NCBI GenBank assembly: GCA_049303905.1
Contig: JBAQNP010000023.1
Coordinates: 1-36,996, forward strand
Length of the DNA: 36,996 nucleotides
Source: UBA2206 sp049303905
GTDB taxonomy: Bacteria > Patescibacteriota > Minisyncoccia > Moranbacterales > UBA2206
Direction of reading: 5' to 3'
How positions within the stretch are numbered: position 1 is the stretch's first letter; every line of letters begins with the position of its first letter. Shown here in pieces: positions 21,097 through 30,256 of the stretch. Under the pieces are notes generated by a model, which worked only from the letters and a program-made list of their open reading frames with translations, searched no databases and was not told the origin of the DNA. The position numbers and the translations under genes were made by a program.

Positions 21097-22125
21097 CTAT
21101 TCACTAAACTTATCAAATTTTTTGAAATAATAATCCACGTCGTTTATCCATTTTCGCACGGCTGATGGATCATCCCAGGAACAATCATATCCGCATTTCC
21201 AAACTTTCAATTTTTCCGGAGTATTTAGTTTTTCACTGTTCACTAAAAAATCAACTCTCTTGGCCACTGTTTCCACAGCGTCTTTTGGACTATCAAAACA
21301 AGTGTGCCCACCGGTTCCCATTTTTTCCCGAATTCCTCGATAGCCCCAATAATTGTAGCAATCTTCGCCGTCCAAAACCGGCACGTGCACCCCCCAACTA
21401 CTTTCTTTTTTGGCAATCGCGACAAGAAATGCCGCTACAATTCTATCTTGTTTAGCAATAAACGGTGCCATCTTTTCCATTGGTGTTCCCTCAACCATTT
21501 CCAAAATATTTTCTTTTAGTTTCTTTTCGCTATCAGCGTCATCTTTATAATCATTCATTATTTTAGACACATAATCTTCATAATCTTTTTCATCATTATT
21601 TTCAGTAGTGGCGCCTAAAACTTGCTGTGTTTCTTTTGTTTTATTTTTATTAGAATGAGCGGCGGCGTTCGGTCCAAGATAGCGGTAGATAAAAGTCATC
21701 AGAAACATTCCAAAAATGAGCGACCCCACGATTGAAACATTCCACATCCTGGCCAGTGAAACTCCTCGCACGGATCCTTGCAAAAAATCCTTGGCATAAT
21801 TTTTCCAATCCCCATATCTTTCTTGAATTTCTAAATACAAATCTCGTTGAGTTCTTTTTATTTGCTTCAGTTTTTGGATTTTTTTATAACTCAAAAAACC
21901 ATCCAAACTTTGAAAATTCGGCTGATTGGCACTTTTTATATAATGAAAATTTAGACTTTCTGTGCTAAATTTTTCCATTCTCCCCTGTTTTGCAAAAAGT
22001 ACGCTAGATTTTTTATTTTTTTGAATAAATTTCGCCAAACCATAATCAGAAAATTCCTTGAGCTCATTTTTTTGGCAAAAGCTATCAATTGATTTTTGTT
22101 TTTTGAATTTTTCCATTATTGCCAT
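21097..22125 (-). CDS. Membrane-anchored lysozyme-fold (glucosaminidase/transglycosylase-like) protein
   Basis: The 342-residue protein has a basic cytoplasmic part of about 125 residues, one transmembrane helix (about 127-147), a linker with QQVLGATTENN, and an outer domain of about 140 residues. The outer domain has the lysozyme-like motif AAFLVAIAKKESSWG with Glu241 as candidate catalytic acid, then NYWGYRG and FDSPKDAVETVAKRVDFL, as in peptidoglycan glucosaminidase or SLT-like families. It probably trims peptidoglycan. Four Cys in the outer domain (DCYNY, HTCFD, KCGYDC) suggest disulfides. Its ATG overlaps the lgt stop (TAATG), so translation is coupled. An alternative start is at residue 4. 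Confidence 0.65.
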   Translation of the reverse strand: MAIMEKFKKQKSIDSFCQKNELKEFSDYGLAKFIQKNKKSSVLFAKQGRMEKFSTESLNFHYIKSANQPNFQSLDGFLSYKKIQKLKQIKRTQRDLYLEIQERYGDWKNYAKDFLQGSVRGVSLARMWNVSIVGSLIFGMFLMTFIYRYLGPNAAAHSNKNKTKETQQVLGATTENNDEKDYEDYVSKIMNDYKDDADSEKKLKENILEMVEGTPMEKMAPFIAKQDRIVAAFLVAIAKKESSWGVHVPVLDGEDCYNYWGYRGIREKMGTGGHTCFDSPKDAVETVAKRVDFLVNSEKLNTPEKLKVWKCGYDCSWDDPSAVRKWINDVDYYFKKFDKFSE

Positions 22126-22979
22126 TATAGCATTTTTTTAATTTTATCGCCATAATAAATCAATATTATTCCAAAAGTAAGCATAATTAGGCTTAAGATT
22201 TGTCCTAATGTCAAAAAATTAAGAATATATCCGATCTGTTCATCCGGTTCGCGAAAAAATTCTACCACTATGCGAAAAAAGGCATAGCCAGCAAAATACA
22301 GGCCTAAAAATTTATTTTCCACTTCTTTTTTATTTCTAAAAAACCACAAGACTAAAAACAAAACTATTCCCTCCAGAAAAGCTTCGTAGAGTTGTGATGG
22401 ATGACGCAAAAGTCCAAGCGTATCAGAGGAAAAATACATGCCCCAAAATTTTTGCGTGGCTCGACCATAAAGTTCACCGTTTAGAAAATTTCCTACTCGG
22501 CCAAAAAAATATCCCACGGGAATAGCTGGGATAACAAAATTGGCCAACGCGAAAAAATTAATTTTATTCTTCTGAGAGAATATCCCAGCGAATAAAATCA
22601 CGCCCATGAGCCCTCCATGATAGCTCATGCCATAAATTCCAATAAACTGGTGAGTGCTTGGATCGTAGGGAGAAATAATTGCTAAGGGATTGCTTAGATA
22701 ATAGGAAAAATTATAGAACAAAACATAGCCCAAGCGCGCGCCAAGAATAAGTCCGAAAAAAGAATATAGCAAAAGATCTTCTAGTTTTGATGTATCAAAG
22801 AAAAAATTATTTTCTTTTTTCTTGATTCTATATTTTAGCAAAAAATAAACAATCAAAAATCCAACCAGATACATAATTGAATACCAGTCAATTTTCAAAA
22901 ATCCCAAAGATATGGCTGTTGGATTTATGTATTCAGGCAAGTGTTGGTAGCGATAAATAAAATTATTCATAAAATACAT
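22125..22979 (-). CDS. lgt: Prolipoprotein diacylglyceryl transferase Lgt
   Basis: Lgt transfers diacylglycerol from phosphatidylglycerol to the lipobox cysteine of prolipoproteins. The 284-residue multi-pass protein has the signature GRVGNFLNGELYGR (160-173), YHGGLMG (120-126) and a C-terminal EFFREPDEQ motif. Its presence implies lipoproteins in this cell, though I see no clear lipobox protein in the window. The first ATG abuts the palindromic repeat at 22979; the ATG three codons later (22970) is equally plausible. Confidence 0.94.
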   Translation of the reverse strand: MYFMNNFIYRYQHLPEYINPTAISLGFLKIDWYSIMYLVGFLIVYFLLKYRIKKKENNFFFDTSKLEDLLLYSFFGLILGARLGYVLFYNFSYYLSNPLAIISPYDPSTHQFIGIYGMSYHGGLMGVILFAGIFSQKNKINFFALANFVIPAIPVGYFFGRVGNFLNGELYGRATQKFWGMYFSSDTLGLLRHPSQLYEAFLEGIVLFLVLWFFRNKKEVENKFLGLYFAGYAFFRIVVEFFREPDEQIGYILNFLTLGQILSLIMLTFGIILIYYGDKIKKML

Positions 22980-23078
22980 GTCATTCCCGCGTATGCGGGA
23001 ATCTAGTGTAAAAACTTAATGATTCGAGACTGGATCCCCGCAGGAGTTTATGCTCGCGAAGCGGGTGCGAGGATGACA
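22979..23078. repeat. REP-like GC-rich palindromic repeat upstream of lgt
   Basis: TGTCATTCCCGC (22979-22990) pairs with GCGAGGATGACA (23067-23078) at 10 of 12 positions. Sub-hairpins CCCGC-GTAT-GCGGG (22986-22999) and CGCGAAGCG lie inside. The sequence style (GTCATTCCCGC...CTGGAT) is that of dispersed REP/MITE-like repeats and is far more GC-rich than its neighbours. Confidence 0.65.
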
Positions 23079-23125
23079 AAAACTAACGCATAATTCCAAA
23101 AAATTTTTAATTTCTCAGTAATTTT

Positions 23126-24040
23126 TTAATGATTTTTCCCGTCAAATTTTTCCAAATTTTCTTGAAATTTTTCAAATATTCTTGGCCCTTGATTTTCGAA
23201 ATCCGGCCAAAAAGCTAGTTCTGAATCGGAGCAAATTATCATAGCTCCGTTTTTCCCCGTCAGCGGATTTTTTTTGATTTTTTCTGATTGCCAAGCTTTC
23301 ATTTTTTTTTCAATCCAATTTGGCGAAAATAATTTTTCCAAAAAAAATCTTACCCTTTTGGAAAATTGGCTATCCTTAACGCTTTTTAGATTATTTTCCA
23401 AAAATGAAAAATTTGGCCGATAGTTTTTTATCCACGCATTTTTTTCCAAAAATTTTTCAAATAAATCTCCGCCATAAAGCGGAGTGATGAAAACATAATT
23501 ATGCGAAGAATATAAGTCCTGGACACAAACTTTCAACTCATCCGTTATGAAATGATTGAAGCAAATTCGGTTAGCTATTTTATCCTCATGCCTTCTTTGC
23601 CCCAAAAGATGAACTAGCGCTGTGGCCAAAAATCTGCCAGTGAAAATTTTTCCGTGTTTAAAAATAATTAGCATGTCGATATCACTGCCATTGCGAGAAT
23701 TTTTTGCTCCCACTCTTCCCGCCACCGCTATCATTTTCACAAACGGCACCAGCCGGAGCCAAAAAATAATCCTCCTAGCTACTTTAAGCTTCCTGTTGGA
23801 AATTTTGTTCCTTTCCGTTCTTTGTTCAACTAAATTTTCTCTTCCTTTCAAAAAATAGAACCCGCGAAATTCACTAATGTATTTTTTTATTTCTTCTTTT
23901 TCTAATCCTTGCATCACATCTGCCAAAGCGCAACTTTCACCAATCAAATATTTCCAAATTTCAAAGGTCGTAAGTGGATAATCTAAAGCATCATAATATG
24001 CAATGGTGGAAAGAATATTTTTAATTAATTTTTCTTGCAT
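23126..24040 (-). CDS. Nucleotidyltransferase-like protein with N-terminal helical domain
   Basis: The 304-residue protein has an N-terminal part that looks like a winged-helix domain (AYYDALDYPLTTFEIWKYLI...LEKEEIKKYI). A polymerase-beta-type nucleotidyltransferase core follows: VAGRVGAKNSRNGSDIDML, with Asp120 and Asp122 as the metal-binding pair. The usual GS of the family is GR here, so activity is uncertain. The remainder is helical. The substrate is unknown; proteins of this plan are common hypothetical proteins in CPR bacteria. It follows uvrA on the minus strand after an 87-base spacer. Confidence 0.6.
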   Translation of the reverse strand: MQEKLIKNILSTIAYYDALDYPLTTFEIWKYLIGESCALADVMQGLEKEEIKKYISEFRGFYFLKGRENLVEQRTERNKISNRKLKVARRIIFWLRLVPFVKMIAVAGRVGAKNSRNGSDIDMLIIFKHGKIFTGRFLATALVHLLGQRRHEDKIANRICFNHFITDELKVCVQDLYSSHNYVFITPLYGGDLFEKFLEKNAWIKNYRPNFSFLENNLKSVKDSQFSKRVRFFLEKLFSPNWIEKKMKAWQSEKIKKNPLTGKNGAMIICSDSELAFWPDFENQGPRIFEKFQENLEKFDGKNH

Positions 24041-24090
24041 ACTTTTAATTTTTTAAAATTCAGTGAAATCATGTGAGTTCAAGTGATAAC

Positions 24091-24111
24091 CCGCCTGCCG
24101 GCGAGGCAGGT
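24091..24111. repeat. Short GC-rich palindrome between uvrA and the nucleotidyltransferase gene
   Basis: CCTGCC (24094-24099) and GGCAGG (24105-24110) form a hairpin in an otherwise AT-rich spacer. It resembles a short dispersed repeat of the form CCTGCC-GGCGA-GGCAGG. Confidence 0.5.
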
Positions 24112-24127
24112 CAGTGGTTCTGATTAT

Positions 24128-26917
24128 TTATAAATATTTTCCCGTCCAACTTCTCTGACATTTTTTAAGCCCCGCTGGAAGTCCCGCATAAACTATTTCT
24201 CCTCCCCCACTGCCACCTTCCGGTCCCAAATCAATTACCCAATCAGCGCTCCTAATCACATCAGAATTATGCTCCACCACAATCACTGAATTGCCTTTTT
24301 CCACCAGTGCATCGAGAACTTTCAAAAGTTTTTTGACATCTTCAAAATGCAGTCCAATAGTCGGCTCGTCCAAAATATACAATGTTTTTCCAGTTGATTT
24401 TCGCGAAAGTTCTGTGGCTAGTTTTATCCTCTGCGCTTCCCCTCCGGACAAATTCGTAGCACTTTGCCCAAGTCTCAAATATCCCAAACCAACCTTTTCC
24501 AAAGTTTGCAGTTTTTCAGCAATCAGCGGAGATTTTTTGAAAAATCGCAGAGCATATGACACGCTCATATCTAACACTTGAGCAATATTTACTCCTTGAT
24601 ATTCAATGTCGAGTGTTTTTTGATTGTAGCGCGTCCCAAGACATGATTCACATTTCACATACATATCCGGCATCAAATGCATTTCAATTTTTTTTGTGCC
24701 ATCACCTTGACATTGCTCACATCGTCCGCCTTTCATGTTGAAACTAAAGCGGCTAGCATCATATCCGCGATTTTTTGACTCCTCTGTCAAAGCAAAAATT
24801 TCTCGAATTTGAGAAAAAACTCCGGTATAAGTCGCCGCGTTAGATCTCGGCGTGCGTCCGATTGGCGACTGATCAACATTAATAACTTTATCAATAAAAT
24901 TCAAACCGGTTATTTTTCTATGCTTCCCAGGAACTTCATAGGCGCGGAAAAAATGTTTCGAAAGTGCCACCGCCAAAATGTCCGACACTAAAGTTGATTT
25001 GCCTGAGCCAGAAACTCCAGTAATAGCCACAAATCTTCCTAGCGGAATTTCTGCGTCAATATTTTTCAAATTATGCTCCACGGCGCCTAGGATTTTCAAA
25101 TATTTTTCCGACTTCTCGCGCGGTTTTTTCTTTTCAGAAACTTTTTCTCGCCCACTCAAAAATCCAGCGGTTTTAGTTTTAGAAGCTTTAAGTTTTGCGA
25201 TATCGCCCTCGAAAATAACCTCACCACCTTCTTCACCTGCTCCGGGACCCATATCAATTATCCAATCGGCTTTTTCAATTATTTCTTTGTCATGTTCCAC
25301 TACAATTACAGAATTTCCGTTTTCTTTCAAAAATTGCATTGTTTGAATTAGTTTTTGGGTGTCTCGGTTATGCAATCCGACTGAAGGTTCATCTAGGACA
25401 TAAATTATGCCCGAAAGCTTTGAACTAATTTGCGTCGCCAAACGAATTCTTTGCCCTTCTCCGCCAGAGATAGAATCCGCTGAGCGAAAAAGTTCCAAAT
25501 ATTCCAAACCAACATTCTTGAGCGCTTCGGCTTTTTCTTCCATTTCCTTTATGAGCGGTTCCATTATCTCTTTTTTCCCTTCTGTCATTGGTTCCGCCAT
25601 TAGATTTTTCAAAAAAACCGAAAAGGAATCAATATCCATCCTTACCGCGTCATCGATAGATTTTCCAGAAATCAAAACTGACAAATAGGCTTCTTTCAAT
25701 TTTTTTCCGGCACATTTCGAGCAAACGGTTTTTCGCATATACTTTTCCGTCTCTTTTTTGAATATAAAAGAAGAAGATTCCTCGTATTTATTTTTGATTA
25801 AAGAAATTATCCCGGGAAAAGAAATTTCCCTAGCTGGATCAACGTATCCACCAAAAATTATCTCCATGTTTTCCGGACTAATTTTTCCGATTGGTTTGTC
25901 AATGGAAAATCCCTTGATTTTCCCAATTTTTTCCAAAATATCCAAATAATTTCCTTCGGTTCGCATTCGTCCACCCAGCTTTGAAAGAGGTAAAACCGCC
26001 CCTTCGGAAAGCGACAAATTTTTATTCGGAATGATAAGTTCTCTGTCAATTTCTTGCACCACGCCCAACCCCGCACAATGCGGACAAGCCCCTTCCGGGC
26101 TGTTAAAGGAAAAGTTTTTCGGAGTAATTTCCGGAATTTCAAAAAAACAATTACTACAAACAAAATCTCGATTGTAAATCCGGCTTTCGCCATTGTCCAA
26201 TGCGATGGCCATGAAACCTCGGCCTAGTTTGAAAGCTGTTTCAATTGAATCCAAAATTCTTTCCTTGTCCGGATTTTTACTTTTGAAAGTTATTCGGTCA
26301 ACCACAATTTCAACGTTGCCGTTTAATATTTGCTCCTTATTCGCCAAAACTTCAGCAATTAAAACTGTTTTTCCGTCAATTCTCGCTCGGGCATATCCCA
26401 ACTGGCTGATATTTTTCAAAATTTCTTCCATGCTTTTTCCATCTTGTCGAATTCTAGCCAGAATTATTACTTGCGTATTGTCAGGCATCTGCAAAATTTC
26501 TTCAATAATTTCAGTGTTTTTCTTTCTTGCCATCGGCAGACGACAATGCGGGCAATAGGGCGTGCCGACTTTGGCAAACAAAATTCGCAAATAGTCATAT
26601 ATTTCTGTCATAGTACCAACAGTTGAACGCGGAGAACGACTAATGCTTTTTTGATCAATGGAGATTGTCGGGCTCAAATTTTCAATTTTGTCCGCATCGG
26701 GTTTGGCAGAAATTTCCAAAAATTGCCGAGCATAACTCGACAAGCTTTCCAGATAGCGACGATTACCTTCTGCGTGAATCACATCAAAAGCCAAAGTTGA
26801 TTTTCCACTGCCAGAAAGACCGGTGATAACCACCACTTTGTCCCGCGGAATTTCAATGCTAATATTTTTCAAATTATTGACTCGCGCACCAAAAATTTTT
26901 ATTTTATCTCGTTTCAT
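24128..26917 (-). CDS. uvrA: Excinuclease ABC subunit A (UvrA)
   Basis: UvrA is the damage-sensing ATPase of nucleotide excision repair. The 929-residue length is normal. It has two ABC ATPase halves: Walker A GLSGSGKS (33-40) and GVSGSGKST (about 635), with ABC signatures SGGEGQRIRLATQ and SGGEAQRIKLATE. Zinc modules include CPHCRLP, CSNCFFEI...CPHCAG and CEQCQGDGTKKIEMHLMPDMYVKCESCLG. The UvrB-interaction region and ISRSPRSTVGTMTEIYDYLR are conserved. No partner uvr gene is in the window. Confidence 0.97.
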   Translation of the reverse strand: MKRDKIKIFGARVNNLKNISIEIPRDKVVVITGLSGSGKSTLAFDVIHAEGNRRYLESLSSYARQFLEISAKPDADKIENLSPTISIDQKSISRSPRSTVGTMTEIYDYLRILFAKVGTPYCPHCRLPMARKKNTEIIEEILQMPDNTQVIILARIRQDGKSMEEILKNISQLGYARARIDGKTVLIAEVLANKEQILNGNVEIVVDRITFKSKNPDKERILDSIETAFKLGRGFMAIALDNGESRIYNRDFVCSNCFFEIPEITPKNFSFNSPEGACPHCAGLGVVQEIDRELIIPNKNLSLSEGAVLPLSKLGGRMRTEGNYLDILEKIGKIKGFSIDKPIGKISPENMEIIFGGYVDPAREISFPGIISLIKNKYEESSSFIFKKETEKYMRKTVCSKCAGKKLKEAYLSVLISGKSIDDAVRMDIDSFSVFLKNLMAEPMTEGKKEIMEPLIKEMEEKAEALKNVGLEYLELFRSADSISGGEGQRIRLATQISSKLSGIIYVLDEPSVGLHNRDTQKLIQTMQFLKENGNSVIVVEHDKEIIEKADWIIDMGPGAGEEGGEVIFEGDIAKLKASKTKTAGFLSGREKVSEKKKPREKSEKYLKILGAVEHNLKNIDAEIPLGRFVAITGVSGSGKSTLVSDILAVALSKHFFRAYEVPGKHRKITGLNFIDKVINVDQSPIGRTPRSNAATYTGVFSQIREIFALTEESKNRGYDASRFSFNMKGGRCEQCQGDGTKKIEMHLMPDMYVKCESCLGTRYNQKTLDIEYQGVNIAQVLDMSVSYALRFFKKSPLIAEKLQTLEKVGLGYLRLGQSATNLSGGEAQRIKLATELSRKSTGKTLYILDEPTIGLHFEDVKKLLKVLDALVEKGNSVIVVEHNSDVIRSADWVIDLGPEGGSGGGEIVYAGLPAGLKKCQRSWTGKYL

Positions 26918-27028
26918 TTATAAATTCTAAGATTATTAAAAAGATACCTCTTCTCGGATATTAATATTACAAGAAATTTTGTCTTTTGGCAAGCCAAACA
27001 AAAAACATGTCAAACAAAAAACAAACAA

Positions 27029-27070
27029 AAAAAGCCCGACCTTCCGAAGAAATTTCAGGTTGAGCTTTTT
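27029..27070 (-). terminator. Intrinsic terminator of the surface-protein operon
   Basis: AAAAAGCCCGACCT (27029-27042) pairs with AGGTTGAGCTTTTT (27057-27070) allowing G-U pairs. On the minus strand it ends in a T-rich run, 24 bases after the stop of the gene at 27094. Confidence 0.75.
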
Positions 27071-27093
27071 GTGAAAACTGATTTTCTTTAGTT

Positions 27094-29169
27094 TTATGGT
27101 CTCACCTCTTGCCAATATTCATTACATGTAGGGCATGTCCCGCTATTACATATCACTCCATTGTTTGCGCAATCTGTCGCTGGCGCAACTCCGCAGTTAG
27201 TAAGACATGTTTGAATATAAGACAAACCACAATTACTACTTTGACTACAATTAATACTTGGCACGCAACTCCATGAACTTGGGGTACATAAAACATTAAC
27301 CGTAGCACTTGCTGGCAAACTAGATCCGGCAGTATTGGAACATACCAAGGAATATGTTGTATCCGTTAATGGAGAAACCGATTTAGAACCATTTGAAACT
27401 ATACCTGAATCATTCCAACCTCCTGAAGTTGTGCAAGAAGTGGCATTGTTTAATACCGTCCAAGAAAGAAGTGAAGATTGACCACTATTTATAGTGGATG
27501 GTGAAGCACTTAGAGTTACAACTGGAACTGAGCAATATGGAGTATATCTGAATGGATCACTGATTTTTTCTCCACAACTACAATTTTTTGAATAAGTCAC
27601 AGCACCAATCGGATTCGTACAGGTAGCATTGCTTGATTGAAAGCTTGCGCTAACATAACTATAGATACTGGAGCAAACATTTGAACAAGAATATGACATA
27701 TAGGCATTGCAAGCACTTCCACCACAAATCCAACTCCAAGGACCCGTCCCTGAAACAGTTGGGGTTGTTCCGTCCAAACAAAGATTGGTGGTTGGTGCTG
27801 AAGGAAAATATTGTCCATTGCTAGAACCACATTCACTTGTTTTGTTAGCACTGCAAGACGCGGTTGATCCTCCGCCATTTGTTCCATAACATGACCATGT
27901 CCAAGGACCCGAACCGGAAACTGCTGATGGAGTTCCTGTTGAACAAAGATTTGTAGTTGGAATAGTCAGAAATGTTTGGCCGTTTGAAGAGCCACATTTA
28001 CCATTAATCACACATTTTGAACCATTCCAAACAGTTCCTTCGGAACATATAGTATATATGACAACTTCTTTCACTTTAACCCAATCGTTAGTAGCATAAC
28101 TATCATTACTATCATCATGTGGCATCTTAGCAAATAAACCAACTCTTTTCTCATAATTTGTAGGATAGGTAACAGTTATTTTTGCGCCGGTTGAATTACT
28201 GTGCCCACCAGATGCGATTACATTATTACCTTCATCATTTCCATCTATATCATCGGATAACCAAGTAGTGGCTTCACTTGGCAATCCATTCGTATTCCAT
28301 TTCAATGTCACATCACAAGAACTTTCTCCAACCTTAATTTTACACGGAATTATAGGAATACTATGCCTGTAAGTGGTCTCTTCTGTAAAATAAGAAAAAG
28401 TGCCCCCATCAGGAATTGAAACTGGCGAACTGCAATGACCAACGCTTTCACTTATTGGACAAACTTCCGATCCTCCATAAATAGACCCGTCAACTAGCGA
28501 GCAGCTCGGTCCGAATCCGTAATGGTCGTGAGGTAAATCCCAATTCCAATTGTTGACCAAAGAGTCATGACTATTATCAAAATTTCCCATACCACATCCA
28601 AGCAAAGATGGATAGTTGATCCAATTTCCATTAGAACAAATTCTTTTATAAGCTTTACAAGCAAAGTCATCTAAATTTGGAGTATAATCCTGAACAGCAT
28701 CGAATTTTCTGAAATAAGTATTAATTATTGTTCCTTCAGGCTTACTCCCTCCCCAGGGAACTAAACAATCAGGATAGGGTGTGCAAACTCCAGAACAACC
28801 CTCAAATCGTGTTCCTGAAACACAATCAACATGAACGCTTTTTGAATCAAGAACAGTCCCGTCTCCATTTTTCAAATAAAAAACTGCAATTAAGCGATCA
28901 ACCCAAACTGTGGAGGGTGAACTATTCAATCTATCCAATTCGACATCTGAATCTTCACTAGCTGTCACATCTCCACTTATATACACATATGGAGATGTTG
29001 CGCCAGTAGTAGTCCAAGAAACCGTAATCGGGCACCTCGCATGACCAAGCTGCATCTCACAACTTGAAACAGTAAGTGAGCCTGTCGCCGCCATCGCTTT
29101 ATCAGCGACAAAAAACATATATCCAAAAACAACCGTTGCAATCACCCCAAATATTTTTATCTTTTTCAT
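27094..29169 (-). CDS. Secreted Cys-rich repeat protein with Ig-like domain
   Basis: The 691-residue protein has a Sec signal peptide (cleavage after KAMA, about residue 27). The N-terminal 270 residues are Cys-rich and unfamiliar. Two tandem copies of a 50-residue module start at 392 and 447: CGSSNGQ, PTTNLC, GTGPW-W and C-rich ends. An Ig-like beta domain follows (about 548-628: VTLSASPSTINSGQSSLLSW...TTYSLVCSNTAG). The last residues are TCNEYWQEVRP, similar to the end of the protein at 30257. No membrane anchor or LPxTG is seen. It is probably a cell-surface or released protein of unknown ligand and the last gene of the operon. Confidence 0.6.
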   Translation of the reverse strand: MKKIKIFGVIATVVFGYMFFVADKAMAATGSLTVSSCEMQLGHARCPITVSWTTTGATSPYVYISGDVTASEDSDVELDRLNSSPSTVWVDRLIAVFYLKNGDGTVLDSKSVHVDCVSGTRFEGCSGVCTPYPDCLVPWGGSKPEGTIINTYFRKFDAVQDYTPNLDDFACKAYKRICSNGNWINYPSLLGCGMGNFDNSHDSLVNNWNWDLPHDHYGFGPSCSLVDGSIYGGSEVCPISESVGHCSSPVSIPDGGTFSYFTEETTYRHSIPIIPCKIKVGESSCDVTLKWNTNGLPSEATTWLSDDIDGNDEGNNVIASGGHSNSTGAKITVTYPTNYEKRVGLFAKMPHDDSNDSYATNDWVKVKEVVIYTICSEGTVWNGSKCVINGKCGSSNGQTFLTIPTTNLCSTGTPSAVSGSGPWTWSCYGTNGGGSTASCSANKTSECGSSNGQYFPSAPTTNLCLDGTTPTVSGTGPWSWICGGSACNAYMSYSCSNVCSSIYSYVSASFQSSNATCTNPIGAVTYSKNCSCGEKISDPFRYTPYCSVPVVTLSASPSTINSGQSSLLSWTVLNNATSCTTSGGWNDSGIVSNGSKSVSPLTDTTYSLVCSNTAGSSLPASATVNVLCTPSSWSCVPSINCSQSSNCGLSYIQTCLTNCGVAPATDCANNGVICNSGTCPTCNEYWQEVRP

Positions 29170-29171
29170 TT

Positions 29172-29312
29172 ACCCTGTTAAATAAGATTTGCATCTCGTT
29201 ATTAAGATACAGCTTATTTAAATTATATTACTTAATTTTTCACCCTTTTTTTATCCAATATGCAAATCTAATTTTAATTTTTTAAGAAAAAATTAAAATT
29301 ATTTAACAGGGT
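29172..29312. repeat. Large branched palindrome in the spacer upstream of the gene at 27094-29169
   Basis: The outer arms ACCCTGTTAAATAA (29172-29185) and its exact complement (29299-29312) enclose two arms: AGATTTGCAT (29185-29194) with 29260-29269, and a 14-bp AT stem 29270-29283 with 29287-29300. This is the same three-way plan as at 3419-3480. On the minus strand the outer stem contains the AGGG just before the ATG of the downstream gene. Confidence 0.75.
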
Positions 29313-29330
29313 GAATTTATTTAAATATAC

Positions 29331-29777
29331 TTAAAAGATTACTTGATCTTCTGTCACTTTCTGCAAAATTTGAATGGAAATGATTTGACTGTCAGCTTGG
29401 TTGATCATTAAGGAGACATTTTGATTTTTTTTGATGTCGGAAATTTTTTTCTTTTCTAATTTTGCTCCGTTTACCAATATCACAGAAATATTTTCCTTCA
29501 AAATAAAAGTATTCTTTGTTTCATCATTTGTGATTTCCAAAGAATCTTTGGAAACTTGAGAAACCACTCCATCAGCTTGGATAGTTGTGATAACTGAGGG
29601 TTGCGTTGATTCTTCCATTTTTTGCTCAGGTATTTTTTCAGGTTCCTGTTGCGTTTGTTTTTTTTGTTTGAGTGAGGGATTGAAAAAAGCTGATTTTTTG
29701 AACATATACACCGCTACCGCTAAAATAGCAATGGTTATCAGCCCAATTAGAATAGTTATTTTTGTTTTTTGTTGCAT
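29331..29777 (-). CDS. Small single-pass anchored protein with beta-rich outer domain
   Basis: The 148-residue protein has an N-terminal membrane helix (about 7-26), a Gln/Glu/Lys-rich linker, and a beta-rich domain of about 75 residues (GVVSQVSKDSLEITND...FILKENISVILVNGAKLEKKKISDI-KKNQNVSLMI). The pattern resembles the short OB-like DUF5666-type domain, but that is by eye. It is very like the neighbours at 29784 and 31699 in plan. It lies between two secreted proteins and might serve as their anchor or chaperone; this is inference. Confidence 0.5.
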   Translation of the reverse strand: MQQKTKITILIGLITIAILAVAVYMFKKSAFFNPSLKQKKQTQQEPEKIPEQKMEESTQPSVITTIQADGVVSQVSKDSLEITNDETKNTFILKENISVILVNGAKLEKKKISDIKKNQNVSLMINQADSQIISIQILQKVTEDQVIF

Positions 29778-29783
29778 ATTTTT

Positions 29784-30230
29784 TTATTTAACCAGTATTG
29801 ATATTAACTCGCTGGTTTTACTATTATAAGAAACGTCCACATCTTTGTCTTTAGGAAGATCTAACAATCCAATTTTTCTAGAAATAAAACTTCCATCTTT
29901 TTGAAGCACATTCATTGTAAAAGTAACTTCTTTTTGCGGAATTTTTAAAATTAATTCGCCCTTATTTGTGCTTATTTTGATACTGCCAACATTGATGAAG
30001 TTTATTCTGCCTGCAATATTTTCAACATTTTCCAATTTATCTTTTTCATCCCTAGTAAGCGAACTGACTGGTTCGGCATTTTTAATTGAAGAAGAATTTT
30101 CCATAATCTCATTATCCGAAATTGCCGGTTTTCTTTTATTCTCAATTTTCATCATTACTAAAATAAATACAAAAAAAAATAAACATGCCAACCAACAACA
30201 ATGCGATATTTTTTTCCATTTTTTTTCCAT
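29784..30230 (-). CDS. Small single-pass anchored protein, paralogue-like
   Basis: The 148-residue protein has one N-terminal membrane helix (about 12-27), a disordered linker (IENKRKPAISDNEIMENSSS...) and a C-terminal beta-rich domain (IAGRINFINVGSIKISTNKGELILKIPQKEVTFTMN...LDLPKDKDVDVSYNSKTSELISILVK). It is the same plan and size as the next gene at 29331, 6 bases away, suggesting an old duplication. No catalytic residues are recognised. Confidence 0.5.
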   Translation of the reverse strand: MEKKWKKISHCCWLACLFFFVFILVMMKIENKRKPAISDNEIMENSSSIKNAEPVSSLTRDEKDKLENVENIAGRINFINVGSIKISTNKGELILKIPQKEVTFTMNVLQKDGSFISRKIGLLDLPKDKDVDVSYNSKTSELISILVK

Positions 30231-30256
30231 TTGTTTTTTCTAAATAAATTATTTTT

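Noticed and set aside
26985..26998. Small hairpin TTTGGC-AA-GCCAAA upstream of uvrA
   Set aside because: It is short with no T-run or conserved context; probably chance in AT-rich sequence.
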